NCBI RefSeq assembly: GCF_900119915.1
Contig: NZ_LT635455.1
Coordinates: 1,364,001 to 1,428,000 of the forward strand
DNA: 64,000 bases
Source of the DNA: Olsenella timonensis
GTDB taxonomy: Bacteria; Actinomycetota; Coriobacteriia; Coriobacteriales; Atopobiaceae
Reading direction: 5' to 3'
Shown in pieces: positions 48,208 through 56,897 of this stretch. The notes below the pieces were generated by a model. The model ran no database searches. It saw nothing but the letters and a program-made list of their open reading frames with translations, and was not told the origin of the DNA. The position numbers and the translations under genes were made by a program. The first letter of the stretch is position 1, and every line of letters begins with the position of its first letter.

Positions 48208-50169
48208 ATGCTCGAGGACTACGCCAAGGCTCGCAAGCTCGGCCTCAAGCAGGTGGAGCGCGACGTCGCAGCCGGCCGCTACCCCTATCCCCCCGCCCTC
48301 GACGACATCCTCAAGAACCAGGGCTACCAGGGAGAGGTGCCCGTCGGCCTCGCCGAGGTCGACCTCTCCCTCATCGCCGGCACCAAGACCCGCGGGCGCC
48401 AGAACATGTTCTCCAGCGGCTTTCTGCCCATCGCCGAGCCCACCTCGGAGTTTGCCGCCAAGTGGAGCGACCTGATCGACTCCCAGCGCGCCGAGGGCCT
48501 GCGCGACCCGATCATCGTCTACGAGTACCTGCAGCGCTTCTACGTGCAGGAGGGCAACAAGCGCGTCTCGGTCTCGCGCTTCCTGGGCATGCCAACGATC
48601 CTGGCGTCCATCACGCGCGTGACGCCCATGCCCTCTGACGAGAAGGCCCTGCGCCTCTACCACGAGTTCACGCGCTTCTACCGCGTGTGCCCCATCTACG
48701 GCATCATCTCCGACGAGGAGGGCTTCTACACGCGCCTGGCCGCGCTGCTGGGCCAGGGGCTGGACGAGCCCTGGCCCGAGGACGTGGTCCGCGACCTGCG
48801 CTCGCTCTTCGACAGCTTCTCGCTCTCGTGGCGCGCCCGCGGCGGTGACGCGCTCGACCTGCAGATCGGCAACGCGCTGGCGACCTACGTCACGATCTAC
48901 GGCTTCGAGCACGCGCGCGGGCTCACCCCCTCGCAGGTCGACGCCGAGGTCGGCAAGATCTGGGGCGAGTTCGTGGTCACGCAGGGCGAGGGCGCGCGCG
49001 CCTACCTCGAGGACCCCAACACCGAGCGCACCGCGCCGCTGCCCAAGCTCAAGAACCTCGCCAAGAAGGCCGTGCTCGCCAAGCCCTTCCGCGTGGCCTT
49101 CGTCTACGACCGCAACCCGCTCTCGTCGGGCTGGATCATGCTCCACGAGCGCGGCAGGAAGAAGCTCGAGGAGGCGCTCGGCAGCAGCGTGGAGACCCGC
49201 GCCTTCACGGACCGCAGCTCAGACGCGGCCTTCGACCAGGCAGTCGAGGAGGTCGTGGAGCACAGGGCGGACCTCGTGATCACCTGCTCGCCCTCGCAGA
49301 TGCGTCAGGTCACGCGGGCGGCGGCGGAGCATCCGGGTCCGGCCTACCTCAACTGCTCGGTGAGCCTCTCGCACAGCGCCGTGCGCGGCTTCTACGGTCG
49401 CATGTACGAGGCAAAGTTCCTGCTCGGCGCGCTGGCGGCGAGCCTGGCGGGCCACCACAAGGTGGGCTACGTCGCCGAGTCCCCGGTCTTCTCCACCGTG
49501 GCCGAGATCAACGCCTTCGCCATCGGGGCCCAGATGGTGGACCCCTACGCCACGGTCTACCTCAAGTGGTTCTCCGCCAAGGACTTCGACTGGCGGCGCG
49601 AGCTGCGCGAGGAGGGCGTCCACATCATCTCCGGGCGCGACTACCCCAACCCGCTCGCGCCCAAGGAGTCCTGGGGGCTCTACCGCGTGGACGACGACGG
49701 CACCGAGACGCATCTCGCCGAGCCAATCTGGAAGTGGGGCCGCTACTACGAGATGCTGGTTCGCTCCATCCGCAACGACACCTGGAGGCGGGAGGGCGAG
49801 AAGATCCAGGGGCAGTCGCTCAACTACTGGTGGGGCATGTCGGCGGGCGTGCTGGACGTGCGGCTCAGGGACGACCTCCCGCGCGGCCAGCGCATGCTCG
49901 TGGACGTGCTGCGCCAGTCCGTGCTCTCCGGGCGCGTGCACCCGTTCGTCGGCGAGCTGCGCGCGCAGGGCGGCGACGTGGTCCAGGGCCCGGGGGCGGA
50001 CCGCCTCACGAGCGAGCAGATCGTCCGCATGCGCTGGCTCAACGAGAACGTGGTGGGACGCCTGCCCGAGCAGCGCGAGCTCGACCGCGACGGCCTCGTC
50101 GAGGTGGAGGTCGCCGGCGTGATCCCGGTGGACCCGGCGACGGTCCTGCTCAAGGACACGAGTCGCTAG
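48208..50169 (+). CDS. Cytosolic BMP-domain protein with ParB-like N-terminal region
   Basis: This 653-residue protein has no signal peptide or lipobox, although residues ~310-570 resemble the BMP/PnrA (nucleoside-binding) lipoprotein domain (RVAFVYDRNPLSSGWIMLHE, HRADLVITCSPSQMRQVT, LGALAASLAGHHKVGYVAE). Ahead of it lies a ParB/Srx-like region (~residues 80-140: DPIIVYEYLQRFYVQEGNKR, VSVSRFLGMPTI) and a helical segment. A soluble BMP domain suggests an intracellular nucleoside sensor rather than a transporter part. ATG 48208 has GGGAAGGGAG upstream. It is followed 8 bp later by a metallophosphoesterase gene, so the two are likely an operon. I cannot name its function. Confidence 0.75.
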   Translation: MLEDYAKARKLGLKQVERDVAAGRYPYPPALDDILKNQGYQGEVPVGLAEVDLSLIAGTKTRGRQNMFSSGFLPIAEPTSEFAAKWSDLIDSQRAEGLRDPIIVYEYLQRFYVQEGNKRVSVSRFLGMPTILASITRVTPMPSDEKALRLYHEFTRFYRVCPIYGIISDEEGFYTRLAALLGQGLDEPWPEDVVRDLRSLFDSFSLSWRARGGDALDLQIGNALATYVTIYGFEHARGLTPSQVDAEVGKIWGEFVVTQGEGARAYLEDPNTERTAPLPKLKNLAKKAVLAKPFRVAFVYDRNPLSSGWIMLHERGRKKLEEALGSSVETRAFTDRSSDAAFDQAVEEVVEHRADLVITCSPSQMRQVTRAAAEHPGPAYLNCSVSLSHSAVRGFYGRMYEAKFLLGALAASLAGHHKVGYVAESPVFSTVAEINAFAIGAQMVDPYATVYLKWFSAKDFDWRRELREEGVHIISGRDYPNPLAPKESWGLYRVDDDGTETHLAEPIWKWGRYYEMLVRSIRNDTWRREGEKIQGQSLNYWWGMSAGVLDVRLRDDLPRGQRMLVDVLRQSVLSGRVHPFVGELRAQGGDVVQGPGADRLTSEQIVRMRWLNENVVGRLPEQRELDRDGLVEVEVAGVIPVDPATVLLKDTSR

Positions 50170-50177
50170 GGGGCAGC

Positions 50178-50819
50178 GTGCGAATCCTCTGCATATCGGA
50201 CGTCGAGGAGGGCTGGCTCTACGACCACTGGGACGCGGGGCGCGTCGCCGGCGTCGACCTGATCGTGTCCTGCGGCGACCTGCCCGCCCGCTACCTCGAG
50301 CACATCGTGACGCTCGCCAACGTGCCGCTCGTCTACGTCTGGGGCAACCACGACACCGCCTACGAGCGCCACGCCCCCGAGGGCTGCGTCGACATAGACG
50401 GCCACCTGCGCGAGTTCCACGGCCTTCGCCTCATGGGGCTCGGCGGCTCCATCCGCTACAACGACCAGGTCCACGGCTTCACCGAGGCGGAGATGGCGAG
50501 AAGGGCGGCGCGGATGGCTCTGCTCGCCCAGGCGAGCGGCGGGGTCGACCTCATCGTGACGCACGCTCCGGCGCGCGGCTACGGAGACCTCGACGACCTC
50601 CCCCACCGCGGGTTCCAGGCCACGAACCGCCTGCTCGAGCGCACGCGTCCGCGCTACCTCCTGCACGGCCACGTCCACATGGCCTACGGCCGCATCGAGC
50701 GCGTGCGCGAGCACCCCTGCGGCACCACGATCATCAACACCTGCGGGTCGTACGTGCTGGACCTCCCCGACGAGGCGATCGGGGAGAGGCACGGGCTCTT
50801 CCGCCCGGAGAGCGTCTAG
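50178..50819 (+). CDS. Metallophosphoesterase
   Basis: The 213-residue calcineurin-like phosphoesterase has metal ligands in ILCISDVEEGWL, SCGDLPARYLEH, VWGNHDTAY, THAPARGYGD and LLHGHVHMAYG. In the first motif the usual D-x-H is replaced by D-V-E (SDVEEG), a feature of a distinct subgroup. Start is GTG at 50178 after GGGGGCAGC. It is encoded directly after the BMP-domain gene, suggesting a nucleotide or cyclic nucleotide substrate (inference). Downstream is copy 2 of the inverted-repeat element. Confidence 0.85.
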   Translation: MRILCISDVEEGWLYDHWDAGRVAGVDLIVSCGDLPARYLEHIVTLANVPLVYVWGNHDTAYERHAPEGCVDIDGHLREFHGLRLMGLGGSIRYNDQVHGFTEAEMARRAARMALLAQASGGVDLIVTHAPARGYGDLDDLPHRGFQATNRLLERTRPRYLLHGHVHMAYGRIERVREHPCGTTIINTCGSYVLDLPDEAIGERHGLFRPESV

Positions 50820-50855
50820 GGGCGCGCCAGTCGAGCGCATGTCCTTCTCGTCAAT

Positions 50856-51058
50856 CGTCGAGTGTACGAAACTCTCGGTACCCGACTCCGTCTCAGAGTT
50901 CCTCAACTGGGAAAATGCTGGCGAGAAGAGCCGGTTTGGCGCATTTTTGCACCTGGTTTCGTACACTCGACGAGAAGAAGGGGGCTGCCGGAGAGCAGGG
51001 CGGCCACCGGAGAGCAGGACGGCTGCCGGAGAGCAGGACGGCCACCGGAGAGAAGGAC
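50856..51058. repeat. Inverted-repeat plus tandem-array element, copy 2
   Basis: CGTCGAGTGTACGAAAC (50856-50872) and its exact complement (50956-50972) enclose 83 bp. A tandem array of four 19-bp units (50983, 51002, 51021, 51040) follows, alternating GGCTGCCGGAGAGCAGG and GGCCACCGGAGAGCAGG forms. The arm core CGAGTGTACGAAACT is identical to copy 1 (32409). The unit core GAGCAGGGCGGC parallels GAGAAGGGCGGC of copy 1. It fills the 310-bp convergent gap between the phosphoesterase gene and galK. No protein-coding signal was seen. Confidence 0.85.
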
Positions 51059-51129
51059 GGCGGCACAAGGGAGCGGCGACGCAGCCGAGGCCGCGCCGCC
51101 GCCCGAGCGGGCACATCTGAGGGGAGGGG

Positions 51130-52377
51130 CTACGCCTTGCCGAGGCAGGCCGCGCCCGTCTGGCGGATGTTGGTGAGGTAGACGTTCTCACGGCCAAAGT
51201 AGCCGGCCATGTAGTCGACGTAGCCCGCGGTCTCCGCCTTGGGAATCACGCACATGATGACGCCCGCGAAGCCGCCGCCGTGCAGGCGGAAGGCCCCGCC
51301 GCCGATCCTGCGCAGGTAGAGCTCCGTAAGGGCGAGCGCCATCGGGATGGGCTCCTCCTCGGGCATGCCCGGCACGACGGCGTTCTGCAACCACTCCCAC
51401 GAGCTGCGGCCGGAGGCCGTGATGATGTCGAGCACCTTGGCCTTGTCGCCGGCGTTGATGGCGGCCTCGGCCGCCTCGACGCGCTTGACCTCCTCAAAGT
51501 AGTGCAGGGCGCGCAGCACCGCGCGGTCGCCGCACTTCTCGCGCAGGGCGGCGAGGTCGGCGAGGACCGCCTCCTCGCTGGAGTCGCAGAGGTTCTTGAC
51601 GCCGAGCGCGGCGGCGACGTCGTGCATCTCGTTGGGCACGGAGGAATACTCGGCCGAGAGGTCCGCGTGACCCTTGCCGGTGTTCACGATCACGAGGTCG
51701 TGCCCCAGCTCGTCAAAGCCGAAGTCGACCTTCTCGTACTTCACGCCGTCCGAGAAGTCCAGGAGGATCGTGCCGCCGACGGCGCATGCCATCTGGTCCA
51801 TGAGGCCGGACGCCTTGTCCCACCAGACGTTCTCCGCGTACTGGCCGATGCGGGCGTAGTCGGCGCGCTCGATGGCGTCGTCGTTGTAGAGGTGGTTCAC
51901 GATCTCGCAGACGAGCATCTCGAAGGAGGCCGAGGAGCTCACGCCCGCGGACGGGATGACCTCGGAGGAGGCGACGGCGTTGAAGCCGCCGACCTTGAAG
52001 CCGCGCTTGACCGCGGCCTCGAGCATGCCCGCGACGAGCGTGGTGGAGCCGCCGCCGTGCGCGATCTTGTCGATGTTGTTGGTGTCGACGACGATGGCCT
52101 CGGGATAGCCCTCGCTCCAGATGGTGACGACGCCGTCGTCGGTGCGCTGCGCCGCCGCGACGCTGTCCATGGTGATGGAGGCGCAGAGAATCTTGCCGCC
52201 GTTGTGGTCGGTGTGGTTGCCGATGATCTCGGTGCGGCCGGAGGCCGTGAAGAACTCCGGGTCGCCGGCGCCGAAGGCCTCGTCGTAGCGCGCGGCCAGC
52301 GCGGAGAGCCGCTCGGCGGCGCGCGGCGCGTCGTCTCCGTACACCTTGCTCAGAACGTCCTGGCTGGGAATGCCCAT
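51130..52377 (-). CDS. galK: Galactokinase
   Basis: GalK phosphorylates galactose to galactose-1-phosphate. The 415-residue GHMP kinase shows the galactokinase signature GRTEIIGNHTDHNGGKILCA near the N-terminus, the ATP loop VIPSAGVSSSASFEML, the catalytic-Asp region in GLMDQMACAVGG, and GGGFAGVIMCVI near the C-terminus. It starts 15 bp after the galT stop on the same strand and is co-transcribed with it (galTK). It ends just beyond repeat element copy 2. Confidence 0.96.
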   Translation of the reverse strand: MGIPSQDVLSKVYGDDAPRAAERLSALAARYDEAFGAGDPEFFTASGRTEIIGNHTDHNGGKILCASITMDSVAAAQRTDDGVVTIWSEGYPEAIVVDTNNIDKIAHGGGSTTLVAGMLEAAVKRGFKVGGFNAVASSEVIPSAGVSSSASFEMLVCEIVNHLYNDDAIERADYARIGQYAENVWWDKASGLMDQMACAVGGTILLDFSDGVKYEKVDFGFDELGHDLVIVNTGKGHADLSAEYSSVPNEMHDVAAALGVKNLCDSSEEAVLADLAALREKCGDRAVLRALHYFEEVKRVEAAEAAINAGDKAKVLDIITASGRSSWEWLQNAVVPGMPEEEPIPMALALTELYLRRIGGGAFRLHGGGFAGVIMCVIPKAETAGYVDYMAGYFGRENVYLTNIRQTGAACLGKA

Positions 52378-52392
52378 CGTGTGTCTCCTCTC

Positions 52393-53970
52393 TTAGCAGA
52401 CGCTCGCGACGAAGCGCGCGAACGCCGCCCTACCCTCCTCGTCGTCGGCAAAGACCGCGCAGTGCTCGAGCACCTGCGTAAAGACCTGGCCGATCTCGTC
52501 CTCGATCACGGCGTGCAGCGCCGCCGGGTCCGCCCCGGCGACGTTTTCCGGTGCGAACTCCGGATGACGCGCCAGGACGTCGGCCGCCCACGGCGCGTGG
52601 CTCGCGACCTCGGGCACCGACGCCGGGTCCTCGCCGGCGAGAATGACCTGCTCGAGGCGGTCCATCTCGCCGAGCAGGCGCGCCGGCAGCACCGCGAGGC
52701 CCATGACCTCGATGAGGCCGATGTTCTCCTTCTTGATGTGGTGCAGCTCCTGGTGCGGGTGGAAGATTCCGAGCGGGTACTCGTCGGTGGTGCGGTTGTT
52801 GCGCAGGACGAGGTCGAGCTCGAAGTCCTCGCCGCGACGGCGCGCGATCGGGGTGATGGTGTTGTGCGGCGTGCCGTCGGTCTCGGCGAGCACACCCACG
52901 GAGGCGTCCGAGTAGCCGCGCCAGGCCGTGAGGATCCTGTCCGCCAGCTCCACGATGCGCGCCGGGTCGGCGCCGTCGAGGCGGATCACCGACATCGGCC
53001 AGTCCACGATGGCCGCGCGCACGTCGTCGTAGCCGGCAAATCCCACGCGCTCGCGCTCGCCGGCGCGCGCCATGGCAAACTCGTACCGGCCGCCCTGGTA
53101 GTGCTCGTGCGTGAGGATGGAGCCGCCCACGATCGGCAGATCGGCGTTGGAGCCCACGGTGTAGTGCGGGAACCGCTCCACGAACTCGAAGAGCCGCTGG
53201 AACGTGGCGCGGCTGATCTGCATGGGGACGTGCCTCTCCGACAGCACGATGCAGTGCTCGTTGTAGTAGACGTACGGGCTGTACTGCAGGTACCACGGCT
53301 CGCCTGCCAGCGTGAGCGGGATGAGGCGGATGGTCTCGCGCGCAGGATGGTCGAGGCGCCCGGCGTAGCCCAGGTTCTCGGGGCAGAGCTGGCAGCGCGG
53401 GTAGGGCTCGCTGGCGCCCGCCTTCTGCTTCTCCAGCGCGGCCGCGATGGCCTTGGGGTCCTTCTCGGGCTTGGAGAGGTTGATCGTGATGTCGAGGTCG
53501 CCGTAGCGGGTGGAGCTCACCCACTTGCGGTCGCGCGCGATGCGGTAGCGACGGATGTAGTCGGTGTCCTGCGCGAGCGCGTAGAAGTAGTCCGTGGCAG
53601 CCTCCGGGGACTCGTCGTAGCGCTCCCAGAAGGTGCGGACGACCTCGCTCGGGCGCGGCGTGACGCAGCCCATGAGGCGGGTGTCCAGAAGGTCGCGGCT
53701 CGCGATGCCCGGGTCGCACACGCCCCGCTCGACGGCGTCGTCGAGCAGGCCGGCGAGAATCGCCTCGAGCTCGGGGCGCGCCTCGGCCGCGCGCGCGGCG
53801 GCGACGGCCTCGCGGGGCACGAACGAGCCGTCTGGCTCGTAGGCGAGCGCGTCGAGCATGAGGTTGGCGGCGTAGGTCACGTCCTCGTCGCCGACGAGCC
53901 CCCGGTCGAGCGCGTAGGCGACGAGCTCGGCGATACCCCTCTCCGCCGCTGACGGGCAGTCCTGTGCCAT
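52393..53970 (-). CDS. galT: Class II galactose-1-phosphate uridylyltransferase
   Basis: GalT exchanges UMP between UDP-glucose and galactose-1-phosphate. The 525-residue protein is of the large GalT2 class found in Gram-positives: YAANLMLDALAYEPDGSF at the N-terminus, FYALAQDTDYIRRYRIARDR, CQLCPENLGYAG and GGSILTHEHYQGGRYEFAMA. galE is not in this window. It is divergent from the LacI gene across a 338-bp gap. Confidence 0.95.
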   Translation of the reverse strand: MAQDCPSAAERGIAELVAYALDRGLVGDEDVTYAANLMLDALAYEPDGSFVPREAVAAARAAEARPELEAILAGLLDDAVERGVCDPGIASRDLLDTRLMGCVTPRPSEVVRTFWERYDESPEAATDYFYALAQDTDYIRRYRIARDRKWVSSTRYGDLDITINLSKPEKDPKAIAAALEKQKAGASEPYPRCQLCPENLGYAGRLDHPARETIRLIPLTLAGEPWYLQYSPYVYYNEHCIVLSERHVPMQISRATFQRLFEFVERFPHYTVGSNADLPIVGGSILTHEHYQGGRYEFAMARAGERERVGFAGYDDVRAAIVDWPMSVIRLDGADPARIVELADRILTAWRGYSDASVGVLAETDGTPHNTITPIARRRGEDFELDLVLRNNRTTDEYPLGIFHPHQELHHIKKENIGLIEVMGLAVLPARLLGEMDRLEQVILAGEDPASVPEVASHAPWAADVLARHPEFAPENVAGADPAALHAVIEDEIGQVFTQVLEHCAVFADDEEGRAAFARFVASVC

Positions 53971-54308
53971 AACGCGCTCCCTCCCCGGGCCACGCCCGAT
54001 GAAACCGGCTCACTTGCCTGAAAACGATAGCGCATCCGCATCGGGTCATACGGGAGGATGCGGCCAGCGGCGGCGCGCCCGTCGTGCGCGGGTCGGTCCG
54101 GCAGGACGTGGCAGCGAGGGGACAACCCGCGGATGAGCCCAGCCGCCGGGCGCGACGCCCTGACCGCTCCGGCGGGCGGTAGCATTTTGCCCGCCAGCGG
54201 AATCTTTACAACGTCGAGGTTCTTCTCGCCCGGTCGTGGTATATCTGTTCCAGCGATTGGAAACGTTTCCATTCTGAGGCGACCAGTCACGGGGACGAGG
54301 AGGCGCCC
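53971..54308. other. Divergent control region of galTK and lacI-type gene
   Basis: This 338-bp non-coding stretch must hold both promoters. It contains a perfect GGCGGGC/GCCCGCC hairpin (54171-54195), a TATATC -10-like hexamer near 54240 for the regulator gene, and the palindromic operator at 54258-54271. On the galT side an AT-richer patch (AAAACGATAGC, around 54022) is the likeliest promoter area, but no clean -35/-10 pair was found. GGAATCTTTACA here (54199-54210) also occurs at 63468-63479. Confidence 0.5.
54258..54271. promoter_or_regulatory. LacI-family operator (TGGAAACGTTTCCA)
   Basis: A perfect 14-bp palindrome with the central CG typical of LacI/GalR and CcpA-type sites. It lies 37 bp upstream of the LacI-family gene and 287 bp from galT. 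It is probably the autoregulatory site of that regulator. Confidence 0.8.
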
Positions 54309-55313
54309 ATGGACATCCGGGACATCGCGGCACGGTCGGGCTACGGCGTGGGCACCGTCTCGCGCGTCATCAACGACCAGCCCAACGTAAGCGACCGCGC
54401 CCGGGAGCGCATACTCGCGGTCATGGCCGAGTGCGGCTACGAGCCCAACTCCAACGCCCGCTACCTCAAGATGCGCGCCCAGACCTCGGTCGCCGCGTTC
54501 GTGATGGGCGTGGGCAACCGCCTCTTTGACGACATCCTCGGCCCCCTCCAGGCGAGCCTCGCCGCTGCGGGGGAGGAGGTGGTCGTCACCTACCTGGACG
54601 ACGACGCCCGCGAGGTCCGCGCCGCGGTCGACTACCAGCAGGCGCGCAACCCCAAGGCGATGGTCTTCCTCGGCGGGGAGCCGCGCTACTTTGCCGAGGC
54701 GTTCCACGAGATCGAGGTCCCCAGCGTCCTCGTCACCAACTCCGCCGCCGACCTCGGCTTTGCCAACCTCTCCAGCGTCACCATAGACAACGAGGCAGCG
54801 GCGGAGCGCGCCGTCGCCCACCTCTGGGAGCGCGGGCACCGACGCATAGGCGTCCTTGGCGGCAGCCATGTCGAGAACAGCGTCAGCGCCCAGCGCCTGC
54901 GCGGCGTGGAGCGCGCGCTCGCCGAGCGCGGCTCGCGCCTCGACCTCGAGCGCGACTACGAGCCCTGCGCCTTCACGGAGGGGGCGGGCTACGACGCCGC
55001 GCGGCGCCTGCTCGAGCGGGCGGAGGGCCTCACCGCCGTCTTCGCGCTCGGCGACGCCATCGCCTTCGGGGCGCGCCGCGCCGCCGCGGACGCAGGGCTC
55101 GCCGTCCCCGACGACCTCTCCCTCGTGGGCTTTGACGACATCTCCTTCTCGCAGTTCTGCGTCCCGCGCATCACCACCATCCGCCAGGACAGCGCCCTGC
55201 TCGCCGAGCGGAGCGTGCGCCTCCTCCTGGCGGCCCTGCGCGACGGCGCCCCCGCGGCGCACGAGGTGGTCCCCTTTGAGCTGGTGGAGCGAGAGAGCGT
55301 CCGGACGGTCTAG
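54309..55313 (+). CDS. LacI-family transcriptional regulator
   Basis: The 334-residue repressor begins with the HTH MDIRDIAARSGYGVGTVSRV and hinge helix (NSNARYLK), then a periplasmic-binding-like sugar domain (VAAFVMGVGNRLFDDILGPL, VTIDNEAAAERAVAHLWERG, PDDLSLVGFDDISFSQF). Its operator lies 37 bp upstream. It is followed by malQ, glgP and a GH13 enzyme on the same strand, and is divergent from galTK, so maltodextrin, galactose or both could be controlled. The ligand is unknown. Confidence 0.92.
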   Translation: MDIRDIAARSGYGVGTVSRVINDQPNVSDRARERILAVMAECGYEPNSNARYLKMRAQTSVAAFVMGVGNRLFDDILGPLQASLAAAGEEVVVTYLDDDAREVRAAVDYQQARNPKAMVFLGGEPRYFAEAFHEIEVPSVLVTNSAADLGFANLSSVTIDNEAAAERAVAHLWERGHRRIGVLGGSHVENSVSAQRLRGVERALAERGSRLDLERDYEPCAFTEGAGYDAARRLLERAEGLTAVFALGDAIAFGARRAAADAGLAVPDDLSLVGFDDISFSQFCVPRITTIRQDSALLAERSVRLLLAALRDGAPAAHEVVPFELVERESVRTV

Positions 55314-55365
55314 CGCCGGAGAAGGACGCCAGAGAGCGAAGGCCGAGACGAGAAAGGATCCAAGC

Positions 55366-56895
55366 GTGAGAAGTGGCGGCATCCTCATGCCCATAACGTC
55401 GCTCCCCTCCCCCTGGGGGGTGGGGACCCTGGGGGCGGAGGCGCGTGCGTTCGTGGACTTCCTCGTGCGGGCGGGAGTCTCCGTCTGGCAGGTCCTCCCC
55501 ATCGTCCCCACGAGCTACGGGGACTCCCCCTACCAGTCCTTCTCCACCTACGCCGGCAACCCCTACCTGATAGACCTCGACGACCTGGCCGAGGAGGGGC
55601 TGCTTCGTCGCGAGGAGTACGCCGGGCGAGCATGGGGGTCCGACCCGGCGCGCGTGGACTACGGCGCGCTCTGGCGCAGCCGCTTTGACGTGCTCGCCTG
55701 CGCGACGCGTCGCCTGGGACGCGAGCACGCGGAAGAGCTCGCCTCCTTCTGCGAGCGCGAGCGGGCGTGGCTCGATGACTACGCCCTGTTCATGGCCCTG
55801 AAGGACGCCCACGGGGGCGCCTCCTGGACCACGTGGGAGGAGCCGCTGCGGCACCGCGAGGAGGCGGCGCTCGAGGCCGCCCGGGCGGGCCTCGCCGACC
55901 AGGTGCGCTTCTGGAAGGCGGTCCAGTGCCTGTTCTTCCGCCAGTGGCGGCGCCTCCACGACCACGCCCGGTCCGCCGGCGTGCGCATCATGGGGGACGT
56001 GCCCTTCTACGTCGCGCTCGACAGCGCGGACGTGTGGTCGCGCCCCGAGCAGTTCCAGCTGGGAGAGGACCTCATGCCGCGCGAGATCGCCGGCGTGCCG
56101 CCCGACGGCTTCTCCGCCATCGGCCAGCTCTGGGGCAACCCGCTGTTCGCCTGGGACCGCATGAAGGCGGACGGGTACGAGTGGTGGTGCGACCGCATCG
56201 CCTTCCAGCTGAGCCTCTACGACGTCCTGCGCATCGACCACTTCCGCGGCTTCGACTCCTACTTCGCCATCCCCGCCGACGCCGTCACCGCCGCCGACGG
56301 CCACTGGCGCAAGGGCCCGGGGATCGAGCTCTTCCGCGTGCTCGAACAGCGCCTCGGTCGCTGCTCGATCGTGGCCGAGGACCTGGGCTACCTCACGGAC
56401 TCCGTGCGCCGGATGCTCGCGGACTCGGGCTTCCCGGGCATGAAGGTGCTCGAGTTCGCCTTTGACACGCGTGACTCCGAGGCCGGCGACGAGACCTACC
56501 TCCCCTATGCCTACCCGCCCAACAGCGTGGCGTACGTGGGCACCCACGACAACGACACCGCCCTCGGCTGGCTCGCCACCGCGCCCGAGAAGGACGTTGA
56601 GGTCGCCCGCGAGTACCTGCACCTGGACGCCTCCGAGGGGGAGGGCTGGGGGATGATGCGCGGCATCTGGGCGAGTGCCTCCGAGCTCGCCGTCGTCCAG
56701 ATGCAGGACCTCCTGGGCCTCGGCAGCGAGGCGCGCATCAACACGCCCTCCACGCTCGGGTCCAACTGGTGCTGGCGCGCCGAGCCGGGCTTTGCGAGCG
56801 CGCGCCTCGCCGCCCGCGTCCGCCACGAGATGAGTCTCTACCACCGCCTGCCGGCGCAGGCGGTCCCAAACGACGCCAACGACAAGGAGGCATGA
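55366..56895 (+). CDS. malQ: 4-alpha-glucanotransferase (amylomaltase)
   Basis: MalQ transfers maltodextrin units between chains, releasing glucose and longer chains for phosphorylase. The 509-residue GH77 protein shows SGGILMPITSLPSPWGVGTL, PTSYGDSPYQSFSTYAGNP, the nucleophile Asp in LRIDHFRGFDSYF, acid/base Glu in IVAEDLGYLT, and VGTHDNDTALGW. The length is typical. Start is GTG at 55366 behind AAAGGATC. Its TGA overlaps an ATG at 56892 and its 3' end carries the glgP ribosome site AAGGAGG. Confidence 0.95.
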   Translation: MRSGGILMPITSLPSPWGVGTLGAEARAFVDFLVRAGVSVWQVLPIVPTSYGDSPYQSFSTYAGNPYLIDLDDLAEEGLLRREEYAGRAWGSDPARVDYGALWRSRFDVLACATRRLGREHAEELASFCERERAWLDDYALFMALKDAHGGASWTTWEEPLRHREEAALEAARAGLADQVRFWKAVQCLFFRQWRRLHDHARSAGVRIMGDVPFYVALDSADVWSRPEQFQLGEDLMPREIAGVPPDGFSAIGQLWGNPLFAWDRMKADGYEWWCDRIAFQLSLYDVLRIDHFRGFDSYFAIPADAVTAADGHWRKGPGIELFRVLEQRLGRCSIVAEDLGYLTDSVRRMLADSGFPGMKVLEFAFDTRDSEAGDETYLPYAYPPNSVAYVGTHDNDTALGWLATAPEKDVEVAREYLHLDASEGEGWGMMRGIWASASELAVVQMQDLLGLGSEARINTPSTLGSNWCWRAEPGFASARLAARVRHEMSLYHRLPAQAVPNDANDKEA

Positions 56896-56897
56896 GG

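Noticed and set aside
54199-54210. GGAATCTTTACA shared with 63468-63479 as a common regulatory site
   Set aside because: A 12-mer seen twice in non-equivalent positions (upstream of a regulator gene and downstream of a permease gene); too weak to call.
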